From assembly GCA_913044145.1 (NCBI GenBank), contig CAJWOD010000097.1:1-5728 (forward strand): a DNA stretch of 5,728 nucleotides, in the 5' to 3' direction. Position numbers and translations under genes: made by a program. Below are positions 1 through 5,728 of this stretch, piece after piece. The first letter of the stretch is position 1, and each line of letters opens with the position of its first letter. The notes below the pieces were generated by a model. That model was not told the origin of the DNA. It was given only the letters and a program-made list of their open reading frames with translations, and made no database searches. The stretch comes from an uncultured Nitrospina sp. Its GTDB lineage: Bacteria; Nitrospinota; Nitrospinia; Nitrospinales; VA-1.

Positions 1-105
1 CCGGCAGGATATCGGTTCGGTGATTACTGGCGCATGGGGTTGCCACTGGAAATTTTGATTACAGTCTTTTCCGTTCCTATGATCCTCTTTGTCTGGCCCT
101 TCTGA
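1..105 (+). CDS. C-terminal end of a membrane permease, probably SLC13-type (partial)
   Basis: Frame 1 is open from the left edge to a TGA at 103-105 and gives 34 residues. The start lies outside the window. The peptide begins PAGYRFGDYWRMGLPLE, then has a hydrophobic stretch of about 15 residues and ends in VWPF just before the stop. A Gly-Tyr-x-Phe-x-Asp-Tyr-x-Arg-x-Gly-Leu-Pro segment, one last transmembrane helix and a Trp-Pro-Phe end are typical of the C-terminus of SLC13/DASS-type Na+-coupled anion permeases, including the bacterial forms with internal TrkA-C domains. The family call therefore rests on the tail alone, and the substrate cannot be inferred. Another ArsB/NhaD-like permease of the ion transporter superfamily is possible. 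No clear intrinsic terminator follows the stop. Confidence 0.6.
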   Translation, partial: PAGYRFGDYWRMGLPLEILITVFSVPMILFVWPF

Positions 106-156
106 TTAAGCCGTTAGTTCAACTTAATACAGCCGTGTCTTAAGAATTGATTTTGA

Positions 157-185
157 TTCACAACCCTAACTAGTTGCGGTACTAT
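157..185 (+). promoter_or_regulatory. Candidate sigma70 promoter of the TPR lipoprotein gene
   Basis: A TTCACA box at 157-162 matches the -35 consensus at 5 of 6 positions. It is separated by 17 bases from TACTAT at 180-185, which matches the -10 consensus at 4 of 6 positions. Transcription would start near 192 and leave a leader of about 50 bases before the ATG at 243. This is pattern matching in AT-rich DNA, so support is moderate. Confidence 0.4.
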
Positions 186-242
186 CGTTTTATGTATATC
201 AAATCCTCACCAATAATTTACACCCAAAGAAAGGAAAAAATA

Positions 243-650
243 ATGAAGAAATTAATTTGTTTGCTGATTTTAATATCTCTTGTTTTAACTGTGGGTTGTG
301 GTGATAAAGATAAAAAGGATTCCAAGATGTCTGATGCAAAGGAAAGCGCGGTGGCTCTTGCTGAAGGCCCTTTGGCTTTTCCTGAAGGTTCCAATGCAGA
401 AGCCAATGGGCATAATGAGGAGGGTATTTCGCATTACAAGGAAGGACATTATGACGTTGCTCTCAAACATTTTCGAGCAGCATCAGCGATTGACGCTTCT
501 CTGGGAGAGATTCATTTCAACGAGGCTATTTCATTAGACAAGTTGGGAGATCATGGAGCAGCAACAAAACATTTTAAGGTGGCACAAGAAAAGGCAAATG
601 GAAATAAATTAATTTTAGAGTCAAATATTTTATTAAGTCACGTTCAATAA
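243..650 (+). CDS. Small TPR-repeat lipoprotein
   Basis: This 135-residue protein starts with a lipoprotein signal peptide: MKK, a hydrophobic core at residues 4-17, and a lipobox-like LTVGC that makes Cys19 the likely lipidated residue. Gly, not Asp, at +2 favours the outer membrane if the host follows the E. coli sorting rule. Residues 20-53 are a charged, low-complexity linker. Residues about 54-121 form two TPR-like helix pairs, with GISHYKEGHYDVALKHFRAA in the first and a second unit around EAISLDKLGDHGAATKHF. TPRs bind other proteins, so a scaffold or adaptor role at the envelope is likely, but no specific function can be given. I chose the ATG at 243 because AAGGA at 231-235 lies 7 bases upstream and the signal peptide begins there. 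A TTG at 174 in the same frame would add 23 residues ahead of the signal. The gene appears to be monocistronic. Confidence 0.85.
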   Translation: MKKLICLLILISLVLTVGCGDKDKKDSKMSDAKESAVALAEGPLAFPEGSNAEANGHNEEGISHYKEGHYDVALKHFRAASAIDASLGEIHFNEAISLDKLGDHGAATKHFKVAQEKANGNKLILESNILLSHVQ

Positions 651-699
651 GCTCTTGCTAAAAATGCCTGAATGTTTAGGATAGATAAAATTTAAATCA

Positions 700-733
700 A
701 GGGGCTGCCAGATCTGGTAGCTCCTTTTTTTTT
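700..733 (+). terminator. Strong Rho-independent terminator after the lipoprotein gene
   Basis: Bases 700-710 pair with 715-725 in an 11-bp stem that contains two G-T pairs (703-722 and 707-718). The loop is GATC at 711-714. Nine T residues follow at 725-733. It lies 49 bases after the lipoprotein stop and separates that gene from the symporter gene downstream. Confidence 0.9.
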
Positions 734-860
734 AAATTAACTCTAGAAATAAAGCCGGAGAAATTTTTCTGTTACTAGCCGCAAGGGCAAAATATGAATA
801 CTTTTATTCTATAATAATCCCAACTATTAGTTTGAGTTCTATTCGATTTCTCTAAAAATT
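734..860 (+). promoter_or_regulatory. Leader region of the symporter gene with a candidate -10 box
   Basis: This AT-rich gap between the terminator and the AGCS gene must hold the symporter promoter if the terminator works. A perfect TATAAT lies at 810-815. No good -35 box is seen 16-18 bases before it (787-792 reads GCAAAA), so the promoter may be weak or activator-dependent. Transcription would start near 822. I see no clear operator repeat, riboswitch-like fold or small ORF here. Confidence 0.3.
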
Positions 861-2210
861 ATGAATAGCTTGTTTGCTTCTTTTGCCAGTTTTATGTGGG
901 GCCCATGGCTTCTTGTGCTTTTGTTGGGTACAGGTTTCTGGTTAACTATCCGACTTCGCGGTATCCAACTACGCTCTCTCTTCTATGCTCTACGATTGGT
1001 TTTTTCTAAGGAGCTTAAAGGGGAGGGTGATATCTCTCACTTTGGCTCTTTGATGGCGGCTCTTGCTTCAACGGTTGGTATTGGCAATTTAGCTGGTGTT
1101 AGTACGGCAGTTGCTTTGGGTGGTCCCGGTGCAATTTTTTGGATGTGGGTTACAGGTCTGGTAGGAATGGCAACTAAGTACAGTGAGGGTTTTCTGGCTG
1201 TGAAATTTCGCCGGATAAATGATAAAGGAGAAATATCAGGTGGGCCGATGTACTATCTGGAGGAAGGCCTTAAAAAAAAATGGTTGGGAATTTGTTTTGC
1301 AGCCTTTGGAGCTTGTGCAGCATTTGGAATAGGAAATATGGTACAGGCCAATACAACGGCGATAGCGGTCAGCGAAACCACAGGTTTTAGTAGTTTTTCC
1401 GTAGGATTGTTTCTCGCAATTTTGACAGGGTTGGTGGTGATTGGGGGAATCAAACGCATTGCTGACGTAGCCTCTTATCTCGTGCCGTTCATGGTCGCGC
1501 TTTATTTTGCTGGTGCTTTGATCGTTATCTTAAATCATATAGACCAACTCGGTTCTGGGTTAAAACTGGTGTTTGAGCATGCGTTTACAGGGACTGCTGC
1601 CACGGGAGGTTTTGCCGGGGCTACATTGGCAAATTGTATTCGGTATGGTGTGGCACGCGGACTTTTTTCTAATGAGTCGGGTATGGGCAGTGCCCCCATT
1701 GTTGCGGCTGCTGCAAGAACCAATCATCCCGGTAAGCAGGCATTAGTATCTATGACAGGAACTTTTCTTGATACCTTGATTGTATGCTCTATCACTGCAA
1801 TAGCGATCAGCTCAACGGGAGTATGGACTTCGGGTGAAACCGGTGTTGCTTTGACTATTCAGGCATTTTCTGCCGGGCTTCCCGGGTACTGGGGTAAAAT
1901 GCTGGTCACTCTGGGTACCATTATGTTTGCTTTTTCTACTATCCTGGGTTGGGAGTATTATGGTGAGAAATGTTTTGAATATCTTTTTGGAGAAAAATAT
2001 ATTTCCTTTTACCGTTACTCTTGGGTTCTTTTTGTTTTTATTGGGGCACAAGTCAAACTGGATTTGGTTTGGAATTTCTCAGATGCGATGAATGCTTTGA
2101 TGGCGATCCCAAATCTAATTGGACTGATTTGTTTGAGTGGTTTTCTGGTGGCAGAAACCCAATTGTTTGAAGAAGGTATTCGTAACGGCTCTATAAATAA
2201 ATTTGATTGA
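861..2210 (+). CDS. AGCS-family Na+ (or H+)/amino-acid symporter
   Basis: This 449-residue polytopic membrane protein has the usual length for the alanine or glycine:cation symporter family, which imports small neutral amino acids such as Ala or Gly with Na+ (or H+). Family landmarks appear in order. The first helix is at about 14-30. TVGIGNLAGVSTAVALGGPG spans 71-90 and runs into IFWMW (92-96), the core of the family signature. GEISGGPMYYLEEGL is at 123-137, GGIKRIADVASYLVPFM at 195-211, and RGLFSNESGMGSAPIVAAAA, the most diagnostic segment, at 266-285. QALVSMTGTFLDTLIVCSIT follows at 293-312. About ten to eleven hydrophobic helices are seen. The substrate-site region reads GIGNL where many members have GTGNI, a mild change. 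No Shine-Dalgarno precedes the ATG, but the in-frame TAG at 828-830 leaves no other canonical start upstream, and the protein begins where the family does. The exact substrate and ion are inferred from the family. Confidence 0.95.
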   Translation: MNSLFASFASFMWGPWLLVLLLGTGFWLTIRLRGIQLRSLFYALRLVFSKELKGEGDISHFGSLMAALASTVGIGNLAGVSTAVALGGPGAIFWMWVTGLVGMATKYSEGFLAVKFRRINDKGEISGGPMYYLEEGLKKKWLGICFAAFGACAAFGIGNMVQANTTAIAVSETTGFSSFSVGLFLAILTGLVVIGGIKRIADVASYLVPFMVALYFAGALIVILNHIDQLGSGLKLVFEHAFTGTAATGGFAGATLANCIRYGVARGLFSNESGMGSAPIVAAAARTNHPGKQALVSMTGTFLDTLIVCSITAIAISSTGVWTSGETGVALTIQAFSAGLPGYWGKMLVTLGTIMFAFSTILGWEYYGEKCFEYLFGEKYISFYRYSWVLFVFIGAQVKLDLVWNFSDAMNALMAIPNLIGLICLSGFLVAETQLFEEGIRNGSINKFD

Positions 2211-2279
2211 AGATAGATTTTTGTTTTTTAGTTTAAAGTAAAGCAAAATTAGTTTTATGAACATACAAGGAAGAGGTTT

Positions 2280-3083
2280 ATGATTAACAATTGGTCGCTT
2301 CCAGAAAACGATCCTTGGTCTACTCCTTTTGCAGAATCCTTATTGCATCATCTTGAGATCCGAAAAGGGGACCATATTTTAGACATTGCTGCTGGCGGGG
2401 GCATTCCTGCTTTTTATTTGGCAGATCAGGTAGGGCCTGAAGGGTCGGTTCTAGCTATTGATATTCACCAAGGCCAAGTCTTAAGGTCTAGATCAATACA
2501 AGGGACGCAATTACCTTGGTTGCGATTTGAAGTGGGCGATATGCGCTTTTTGCCTGAGGATCTGCCAAAATTTGATCGTATTACGGGTAATTTGTCTTTC
2601 ATGTTTTTTCGTCCAAATCGTTTTGAGGTGCTGCAAAGTTTAGTCAGATTTATGAAGCCAGGGGGACAAATTGTTTTAACATTTCCATCGCTGGGAACTT
2701 TTGATTCTTTATGGACTTATGTGGATAAAAAGATGGCGGATCGAGGGTTGAAAGATGAAAGAAACGCGCTTGATGAATATATTAATGAAAGACCCTCTGC
2801 ATTTCATGCTGAACAATGGTTACAAGAACTAGGGATGGAAAAGGTGAAGGTAAGCGAACACCCTCTTGAAATTCTAACGGGACCGGGTAGAGAATTTCTT
2901 AACCACCCACTTTTGCGCGGGGGTTTTCTGGATGATATTTATGAATGTTTCAAGGATCAAGCTTTGGCAAATGATTTTATGAATACCATTTCTGAAAATA
3001 TTTCCAACTTCACTCCCCTATATGCCATTCGTTGCGCCATGTGCGGGTGGTTACCCGAAACCCCGGGAGATGTGCCTTGTTAA
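2280..3083 (+). CDS. Class I SAM-dependent methyltransferase
   Basis: This 267-residue cytoplasmic protein has a Rossmann-type methyltransferase fold at about 25-140. Motif I is ILDIAAGGG at 33-41; the usual D-x-G-x-G-x-G has Ala for the first Gly. An acidic residue for the SAM ribose is Asp61 at the end of VLAIDI. Asp87 in VGDMRF is in the usual position for contacting adenine. FDRITGNLSFMFF at 98-110 matches motif II, and KPGGQIVLTF at 126-135 matches motif III. The general pattern resembles UbiE/COQ5-like small-molecule methyltransferases, but the substrate is unknown. The C-terminal part (about 150-267) is not recognisable and ends with Cys252-x2-Cys255 and a final Cys267. The ATG at 2280 has AGGA at 2268-2271, 8 bases upstream. 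The stop lies 22 bases before the DksA-like start, so the two are probably co-transcribed and translationally coupled. Confidence 0.88.
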   Translation: MINNWSLPENDPWSTPFAESLLHHLEIRKGDHILDIAAGGGIPAFYLADQVGPEGSVLAIDIHQGQVLRSRSIQGTQLPWLRFEVGDMRFLPEDLPKFDRITGNLSFMFFRPNRFEVLQSLVRFMKPGGQIVLTFPSLGTFDSLWTYVDKKMADRGLKDERNALDEYINERPSAFHAEQWLQELGMEKVKVSEHPLEILTGPGREFLNHPLLRGGFLDDIYECFKDQALANDFMNTISENISNFTPLYAIRCAMCGWLPETPGDVPC

Positions 3084-3105
3084 AGAATTATGGTGTTACG
3101 CGGCT

Positions 3106-3444
3106 ATGAATGAGAAGGAAAGAATAGAGTTGAAGCAAAAGATCATCGAAGAGATAAGAGCACAGAAACATTTGATCGAAAGCTTTATAGAAACTTCGAA
3201 ACCAGTTGCACCTGACAATGCTATTGGTCGTCTCACACGCATGGAAGCTATTAGCAGCCAGGGGATCAGCGAAGCTTCCTTGAATTCTTCAAGAGCTAAA
3301 TTAGTAAAGCTTGAAAAAGCATTGGAGAAAATTAACCTTCCGGAATTTGGGATATGTGCCCGTTGCTCTAGATCTATTGCACAGGGTAGAATTATATTGA
3401 TGCCGGAAAGCACGTTATGTGTGAGTTGCGCAGAAAATCGATAA
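3106..3444 (+). CDS. Small DksA/TraR-family zinc-finger protein
   Basis: This 112-residue protein has an N-terminal charged helical part (about 2-30 and 55-76) that would form the coiled coil. Between them is PDNAIGRLTRMEAI at 36-49, a hallmark of short DksA/TraR-like proteins. A C4 zinc finger follows, with Cys84-x2-Cys87 and Cys105-x2-Cys108 around the conserved RIILMPEST at 95-103. Family members bind in the secondary channel of RNA polymerase and alter transcription, in some cases with ppGpp. DksA itself is about 150 residues, so this is the short TraR-like type, and a true stringent-response role is not shown. I chose the ATG at 3106 because homologues begin near the MNEKERIELK segment. 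ATG codons at 3022 and 3070 in the same frame would overlap the methyltransferase and add unconserved residues. Only a weak GGTG at 3092-3095 precedes the start, consistent with coupling to the gene before it. Confidence 0.88.
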   Translation: MNEKERIELKQKIIEEIRAQKHLIESFIETSKPVAPDNAIGRLTRMEAISSQGISEASLNSSRAKLVKLEKALEKINLPEFGICARCSRSIAQGRIILMPESTLCVSCAENR

Positions 3445-3486
3445 AAAAATCTAATTTTTTTCTTTCAGAATAGCAAAAAAAGATTT
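3443..3486 (+). terminator. Weak AT-rich hairpins after the DksA-like gene
   Basis: A run of seven A at 3443-3449 plus T3450 can pair with A3454 and seven T at 3455-3461, leaving a three-base loop. The same T run can instead pair with seven A at 3475-3481, extended by 3447-3451 with 3482-3486. The first stem is all A-T and so weak, and it has no separate T tract of its own. It may act as a partial terminator or RNA end between the DksA-like and desaturase genes. Confidence 0.3.
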
Positions 3487-3499
3487 CGCGTTAAGTGCC

Positions 3500-3522
3500 T
3501 ATAGTTTTTTACATCAGCAGGG
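3500..3522 (+). promoter_or_regulatory. Candidate -10 box and ribosome binding site of the desaturase gene
   Basis: TATAGT at 3500-3505 matches the -10 consensus at 5 of 6 positions, but no convincing -35 box lies upstream. CAGGG at 3518-3522 is 7 bases before the TTG at 3530 and is the main reason to accept that non-ATG start. If the -10 is real, the leader would be under 25 bases. Read-through from the methyltransferase/DksA-like unit is an alternative. Confidence 0.35.
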
Positions 3523-3529
3523 TTTTAAT

Positions 3530-4579
3530 TTGAAGATTTTAATTCGCGAAGATGCTAAACAGGAATTCTCCATTGCTCATGCGAGGGAACTGGTTAGAGA
3601 TTTATACCGACCCAACCCTTGGATATACTGGAGCGATTTTTTAGGAAGTGCTTTATTGGGCTGGGGGGCGTTTGCAAGAACCTTGATGGTTCCTACATTT
3701 TCCTTTCGACAAGGGTTTTGTTTTTTACTTGCCGTTTTAGCTATTTATCGAGCCGCTTTATTCATACACGAAATTGCTCATTTTAAGAATGGGACATTTT
3801 TGATTTTTAAAAAAGTTTGGAATCTCATATGCGGTTTTCCGCTATTGATTCCAACATTTTTGTATCAAAGCGTGCACTTTGATCATCATAAACAGAATTT
3901 TTATGGAACAGTCAAAGATGGAGAATATTTTCCCTTTGCCTCTAGAGGAAGAGGACTGATTCTCCTATACATTGGTTTTTCACTATTTATTCCACTTATT
4001 TTTTTCTTCCGTTTTGTTGTGTTAACACCTTTATCTTATTTTAATACTGGGCTTAGAAAATTTTTGATTCAAAAAATGTCTTCCCTAAATATTGATTTGA
4101 GTTACCAGCGTCCACAGTCTTCATTAAATCGAAATGAAGGATGGAAATTACAGGAGGTTTTAACAGGTATTTATGGTATGAGCTTTATTATTCTGATTTT
4201 ACTAAAAATTATGCCTGCAAAGGCTTTTTTCATGTGGTACTGTTTAGTAGCCTCTGTGTTTATGGTCAATTCGATTCGTACTCTGGTAGCCCATCATTAT
4301 GAAAATGCAGAGGGAAGTGAACTTAGTTTTACCGATCAAATGTTAGATTCAATCAATAACCTCGGAAACCGATGGACTACGCCGTTATGGGCTCCCGTAG
4401 GACTTAGATTTCATGCGACGCACCATCTGTTCCCCGACCTCCCTTATCATGCACTAGGAGAGGCACATAGCCGTATTTTAGAAAATCAGGGAAAAGATTC
4501 TTTATATAGCCAAACGGTTCAATACGGATTGTGGCGTTCTCTTATTAAGTTGTGGATGCACGCTGGTAAACGGAATTAG
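3530..4579 (+). CDS. Membrane fatty-acid-desaturase-family protein (three histidine boxes)
   Basis: This 349-residue protein carries the di-iron histidine boxes of the membrane desaturase/hydroxylase superfamily: HEIAH at 80-84, HFDHH at 116-120 and HATHH at 295-299. Box 2 is followed by a YGT...DGEY segment (125-133) and box 3 by LFPDLPYH (300-307). An extra HH pair at 255-256 in LVAHHYEN may supply further iron ligands. Hydrophobic segments lie near 36-56, 62-79, 97-114, 142-166, 211-229 and 232-248, which fits a four-helix-type integral membrane enzyme with its active site at the cytoplasmic face. Such enzymes use O2 and electrons to insert a double bond or hydroxyl into acyl chains; substrate and position are unknown. 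The start is TTG with an AGGG-type ribosome site, and the next in-frame Met is residue 53, too late. The alpha-oxoamine synthase gene follows after 31 bases, which suggests shared lipid metabolism. Confidence 0.88.
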   Translation: MKILIREDAKQEFSIAHARELVRDLYRPNPWIYWSDFLGSALLGWGAFARTLMVPTFSFRQGFCFLLAVLAIYRAALFIHEIAHFKNGTFLIFKKVWNLICGFPLLIPTFLYQSVHFDHHKQNFYGTVKDGEYFPFASRGRGLILLYIGFSLFIPLIFFFRFVVLTPLSYFNTGLRKFLIQKMSSLNIDLSYQRPQSSLNRNEGWKLQEVLTGIYGMSFIILILLKIMPAKAFFMWYCLVASVFMVNSIRTLVAHHYENAEGSELSFTDQMLDSINNLGNRWTTPLWAPVGLRFHATHHLFPDLPYHALGEAHSRILENQGKDSLYSQTVQYGLWRSLIKLWMHAGKRN

Positions 4580-4610
4580 GTTATAAATTTAAAATAAAGG
4601 TCCTCTCAAT

Positions 4611-5728
4611 ATGACAAAACCTTTTTCGCTCATCAATGAATTAGAAAATCAAGATACGGATCCAGCGCATTTAAAAAGGAACAAGATTATTTCCTTATTA
4701 AAGAAGAAATTTGATTTTGAAAATTCACATCTTAAGTCTTCTAACGGAAAAGAAAAAGGAATTCTGGCTAAATGTTTTGGTTACCTTGCGCCTGATCAAG
4801 CCAAAGAACTGGGAATTTATCCGTATTTCAAGGAAATTGAAGAGATAGATGGCTGCAGGGTGGTCATTGATGGAAAAGAAGCGATATCAGTTTCCACCAA
4901 TAATTATCTAGGATTGGCACAAGAACCCCGTGTCATTGAAGCCGCAAGATTAGCTCTTGAGAAATTTGGAATAGGTTGTACTGGTAGCCGATTTTTAAAT
5001 GGGACTTTTAATCTCCACAAAAACCTGGAACGTGAGATTTCTTCTTTTTTAAATCGTGAAGACACCATTGTTATGTCTACAGGGTTTCAGGCTAATCAGG
5101 GAGCAATTTCATGTTTGCTAGGAAGAAAAGACATAGCATTTTCCGATCGCGAAAATCATGCAAGTATTTATGAGGGATGCGCGATTGCTCCTGGAAAAAC
5201 CATTCGTTATCAGCATAACGACATGGATCATTTGGAATATTGTTTAAAAAAGCATTCTGATGTCGAGGGTAAAATAATTTTAACGGATACTGTTTTCAGT
5301 ATGAGTGGTGACATTGCAAACCTTCCTGTCATTGTTAAGCTGGCTAAGGATCATGGTGCGACTGTAATGATTGATGAGGCGCATGGTCTGGGAATAATAG
5401 GAGAACAGGGTAGGGGCGTCGCCAGCTATTATAATTTGGAAGATGAAATCGATTTATATATGGGAACTTTTTCAAAAAGTTTGGGTTCCATTGGTGGTTT
5501 TATTTCCTCCAAATCAAAAATTACAGAATATATACGACACAAGGCTTCAGCATTTATTTTTACTGCTGCTTTACCTCCTGCCTCCGTCGCTGGTGTCACG
5601 GAAGGTTTGAATATTATGATTAGCGAGCCGGAGAGAATTAATCGCTTGCGTGAAAATACAGCATTTATTAAAAGAGGATTTTTTGATATGGGATTTCAGG
5701 TTAACAATAATTCCATCCCAATTGTTCC
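4611..5728 (+). CDS. PLP-dependent alpha-oxoamine synthase, serine palmitoyltransferase-like (partial, 3' end missing)
   Basis: The frame opens at ATG 4611, has AAGG at 4597-4600, and stays open for 372 codons to the window edge. Members of this family (SPT, KAPA synthase, ALA synthase, KBL) condense an amino acid with an acyl thioester and lose CO2. Visible motifs are NNYLGL at 97-102, GCTGSRFLNGTFNLHKNLE at 122-140, ENHASIYEG at 181-189 with the PLP-stacking His183, TDTVFSMSGDIANLP at 225-239, DEAHGLG at 255-261 with Asp255 to the PLP nitrogen, and MGTFSKSLGSIGGF at 284-297 with Lys289 as the Schiff-base lysine. The GTFSKS-x-x-S-x-GGF block and the GCTGSRFLNGT block look most like SPT-type members. 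About 70 residues before the usual catalytic start (PYFKEIEE, from 71) form a charged, unrecognised extension. Only the C-terminal small domain is cut off. A KAPA synthase or another acyl-amino-ketone synthase remains possible. Confidence 0.92.
   Translation, partial: MTKPFSLINELENQDTDPAHLKRNKIISLLKKKFDFENSHLKSSNGKEKGILAKCFGYLAPDQAKELGIYPYFKEIEEIDGCRVVIDGKEAISVSTNNYLGLAQEPRVIEAARLALEKFGIGCTGSRFLNGTFNLHKNLEREISSFLNREDTIVMSTGFQANQGAISCLLGRKDIAFSDRENHASIYEGCAIAPGKTIRYQHNDMDHLEYCLKKHSDVEGKIILTDTVFSMSGDIANLPVIVKLAKDHGATVMIDEAHGLGIIGEQGRGVASYYNLEDEIDLYMGTFSKSLGSIGGFISSKSKITEYIRHKASAFIFTAALPPASVAGVTEGLNIMISEPERINRLRENTAFIKRGFFDMGFQVNNNSIPIV

Noticed and set aside
174..242. TTG-initiated N-terminal extension of the lipoprotein
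   Set aside because: It places 23 extra residues before a clear lipoprotein signal peptide, while the ATG at 243 has a well-spaced AAGGA. The candidate promoter also overlaps the TTG.
298..537. Alternative frame within the lipoprotein gene
   Set aside because: It is a shifted reading of the lipoprotein codons, rich in basic residues without a motif. The main frame has a signal peptide and TPR units.
1253..2051. Three minus-strand ORFs of 62-79 codons inside the symporter gene
   Set aside because: They lie wholly within a strongly conserved coding region and show no domain or ribosome-site support.
2211..2279. Possible promoter before the methyltransferase (TTGTTT at 2221-2226 and CAAAAT at 2244-2249)
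   Set aside because: Both boxes match the consensus poorly and the gap is very AT-rich, so chance is likely. The gene could equally be read through from the symporter, as no terminator is seen between them.
3022..3105. Longer start for the DksA-like protein overlapping the methyltransferase
   Set aside because: The added 28 residues are an out-of-frame reading of conserved-looking methyltransferase sequence and do not resemble family N-termini.
3096..3413. Minus-strand ORF of 105 codons opposite the DksA-like gene
   Set aside because: It is a mirror of a gene with clear family motifs, has no recognisable domain of its own, and is best explained as a chance open frame.

Overview
The window is a protein-coding stretch of a bacterial chromosome with fairly low GC. 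All genes are on the + strand and gaps are short; the longest gene-free stretch is about 210 bases. I saw no tRNA, rRNA, CRISPR array, transposase or long repeat. A lipoprotein signal peptide, Na+-coupled carrier families and a membrane di-iron desaturase point to a Gram-negative, perhaps marine, bacterium. The lineage cannot be fixed from the sequence; a Nitrospinota- or deltaproteobacteria-like source is only a guess.

Layout. (1) Bases 1-105 are the last 34 codons of a membrane protein whose tail resembles SLC13-type permeases. (2) Bases 243-650 encode a small lipoprotein with two TPR-like repeats, with a candidate promoter before it and a strong intrinsic terminator after it (700-733), so it looks like a single-gene unit. 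(3) Bases 861-2210 encode a complete AGCS-family Na+/amino-acid symporter, probably with its own promoter. (4) Bases 2280-3083 and 3106-3444 encode a class I SAM-dependent methyltransferase and a small DksA/TraR-type zinc-finger protein, closely spaced and probably co-transcribed. (5) Bases 3530-4579 and 4611-5728 (running off the end) encode a membrane fatty-acid-desaturase-family protein with three histidine boxes and a PLP-dependent alpha-oxoamine synthase most like serine palmitoyltransferase, 31 bases apart.

The most interesting part is the last pair. An SPT-like enzyme condenses an amino acid with an acyl thioester to give a long-chain amino-ketone, and a desaturase beside it could modify the acyl chain or the product. 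This suggests a lipid pathway, possibly for sphingoid-like bases, that continues beyond the right edge. The other genes look like ordinary transport and regulatory functions. No clearly new defence or mobile system is visible.
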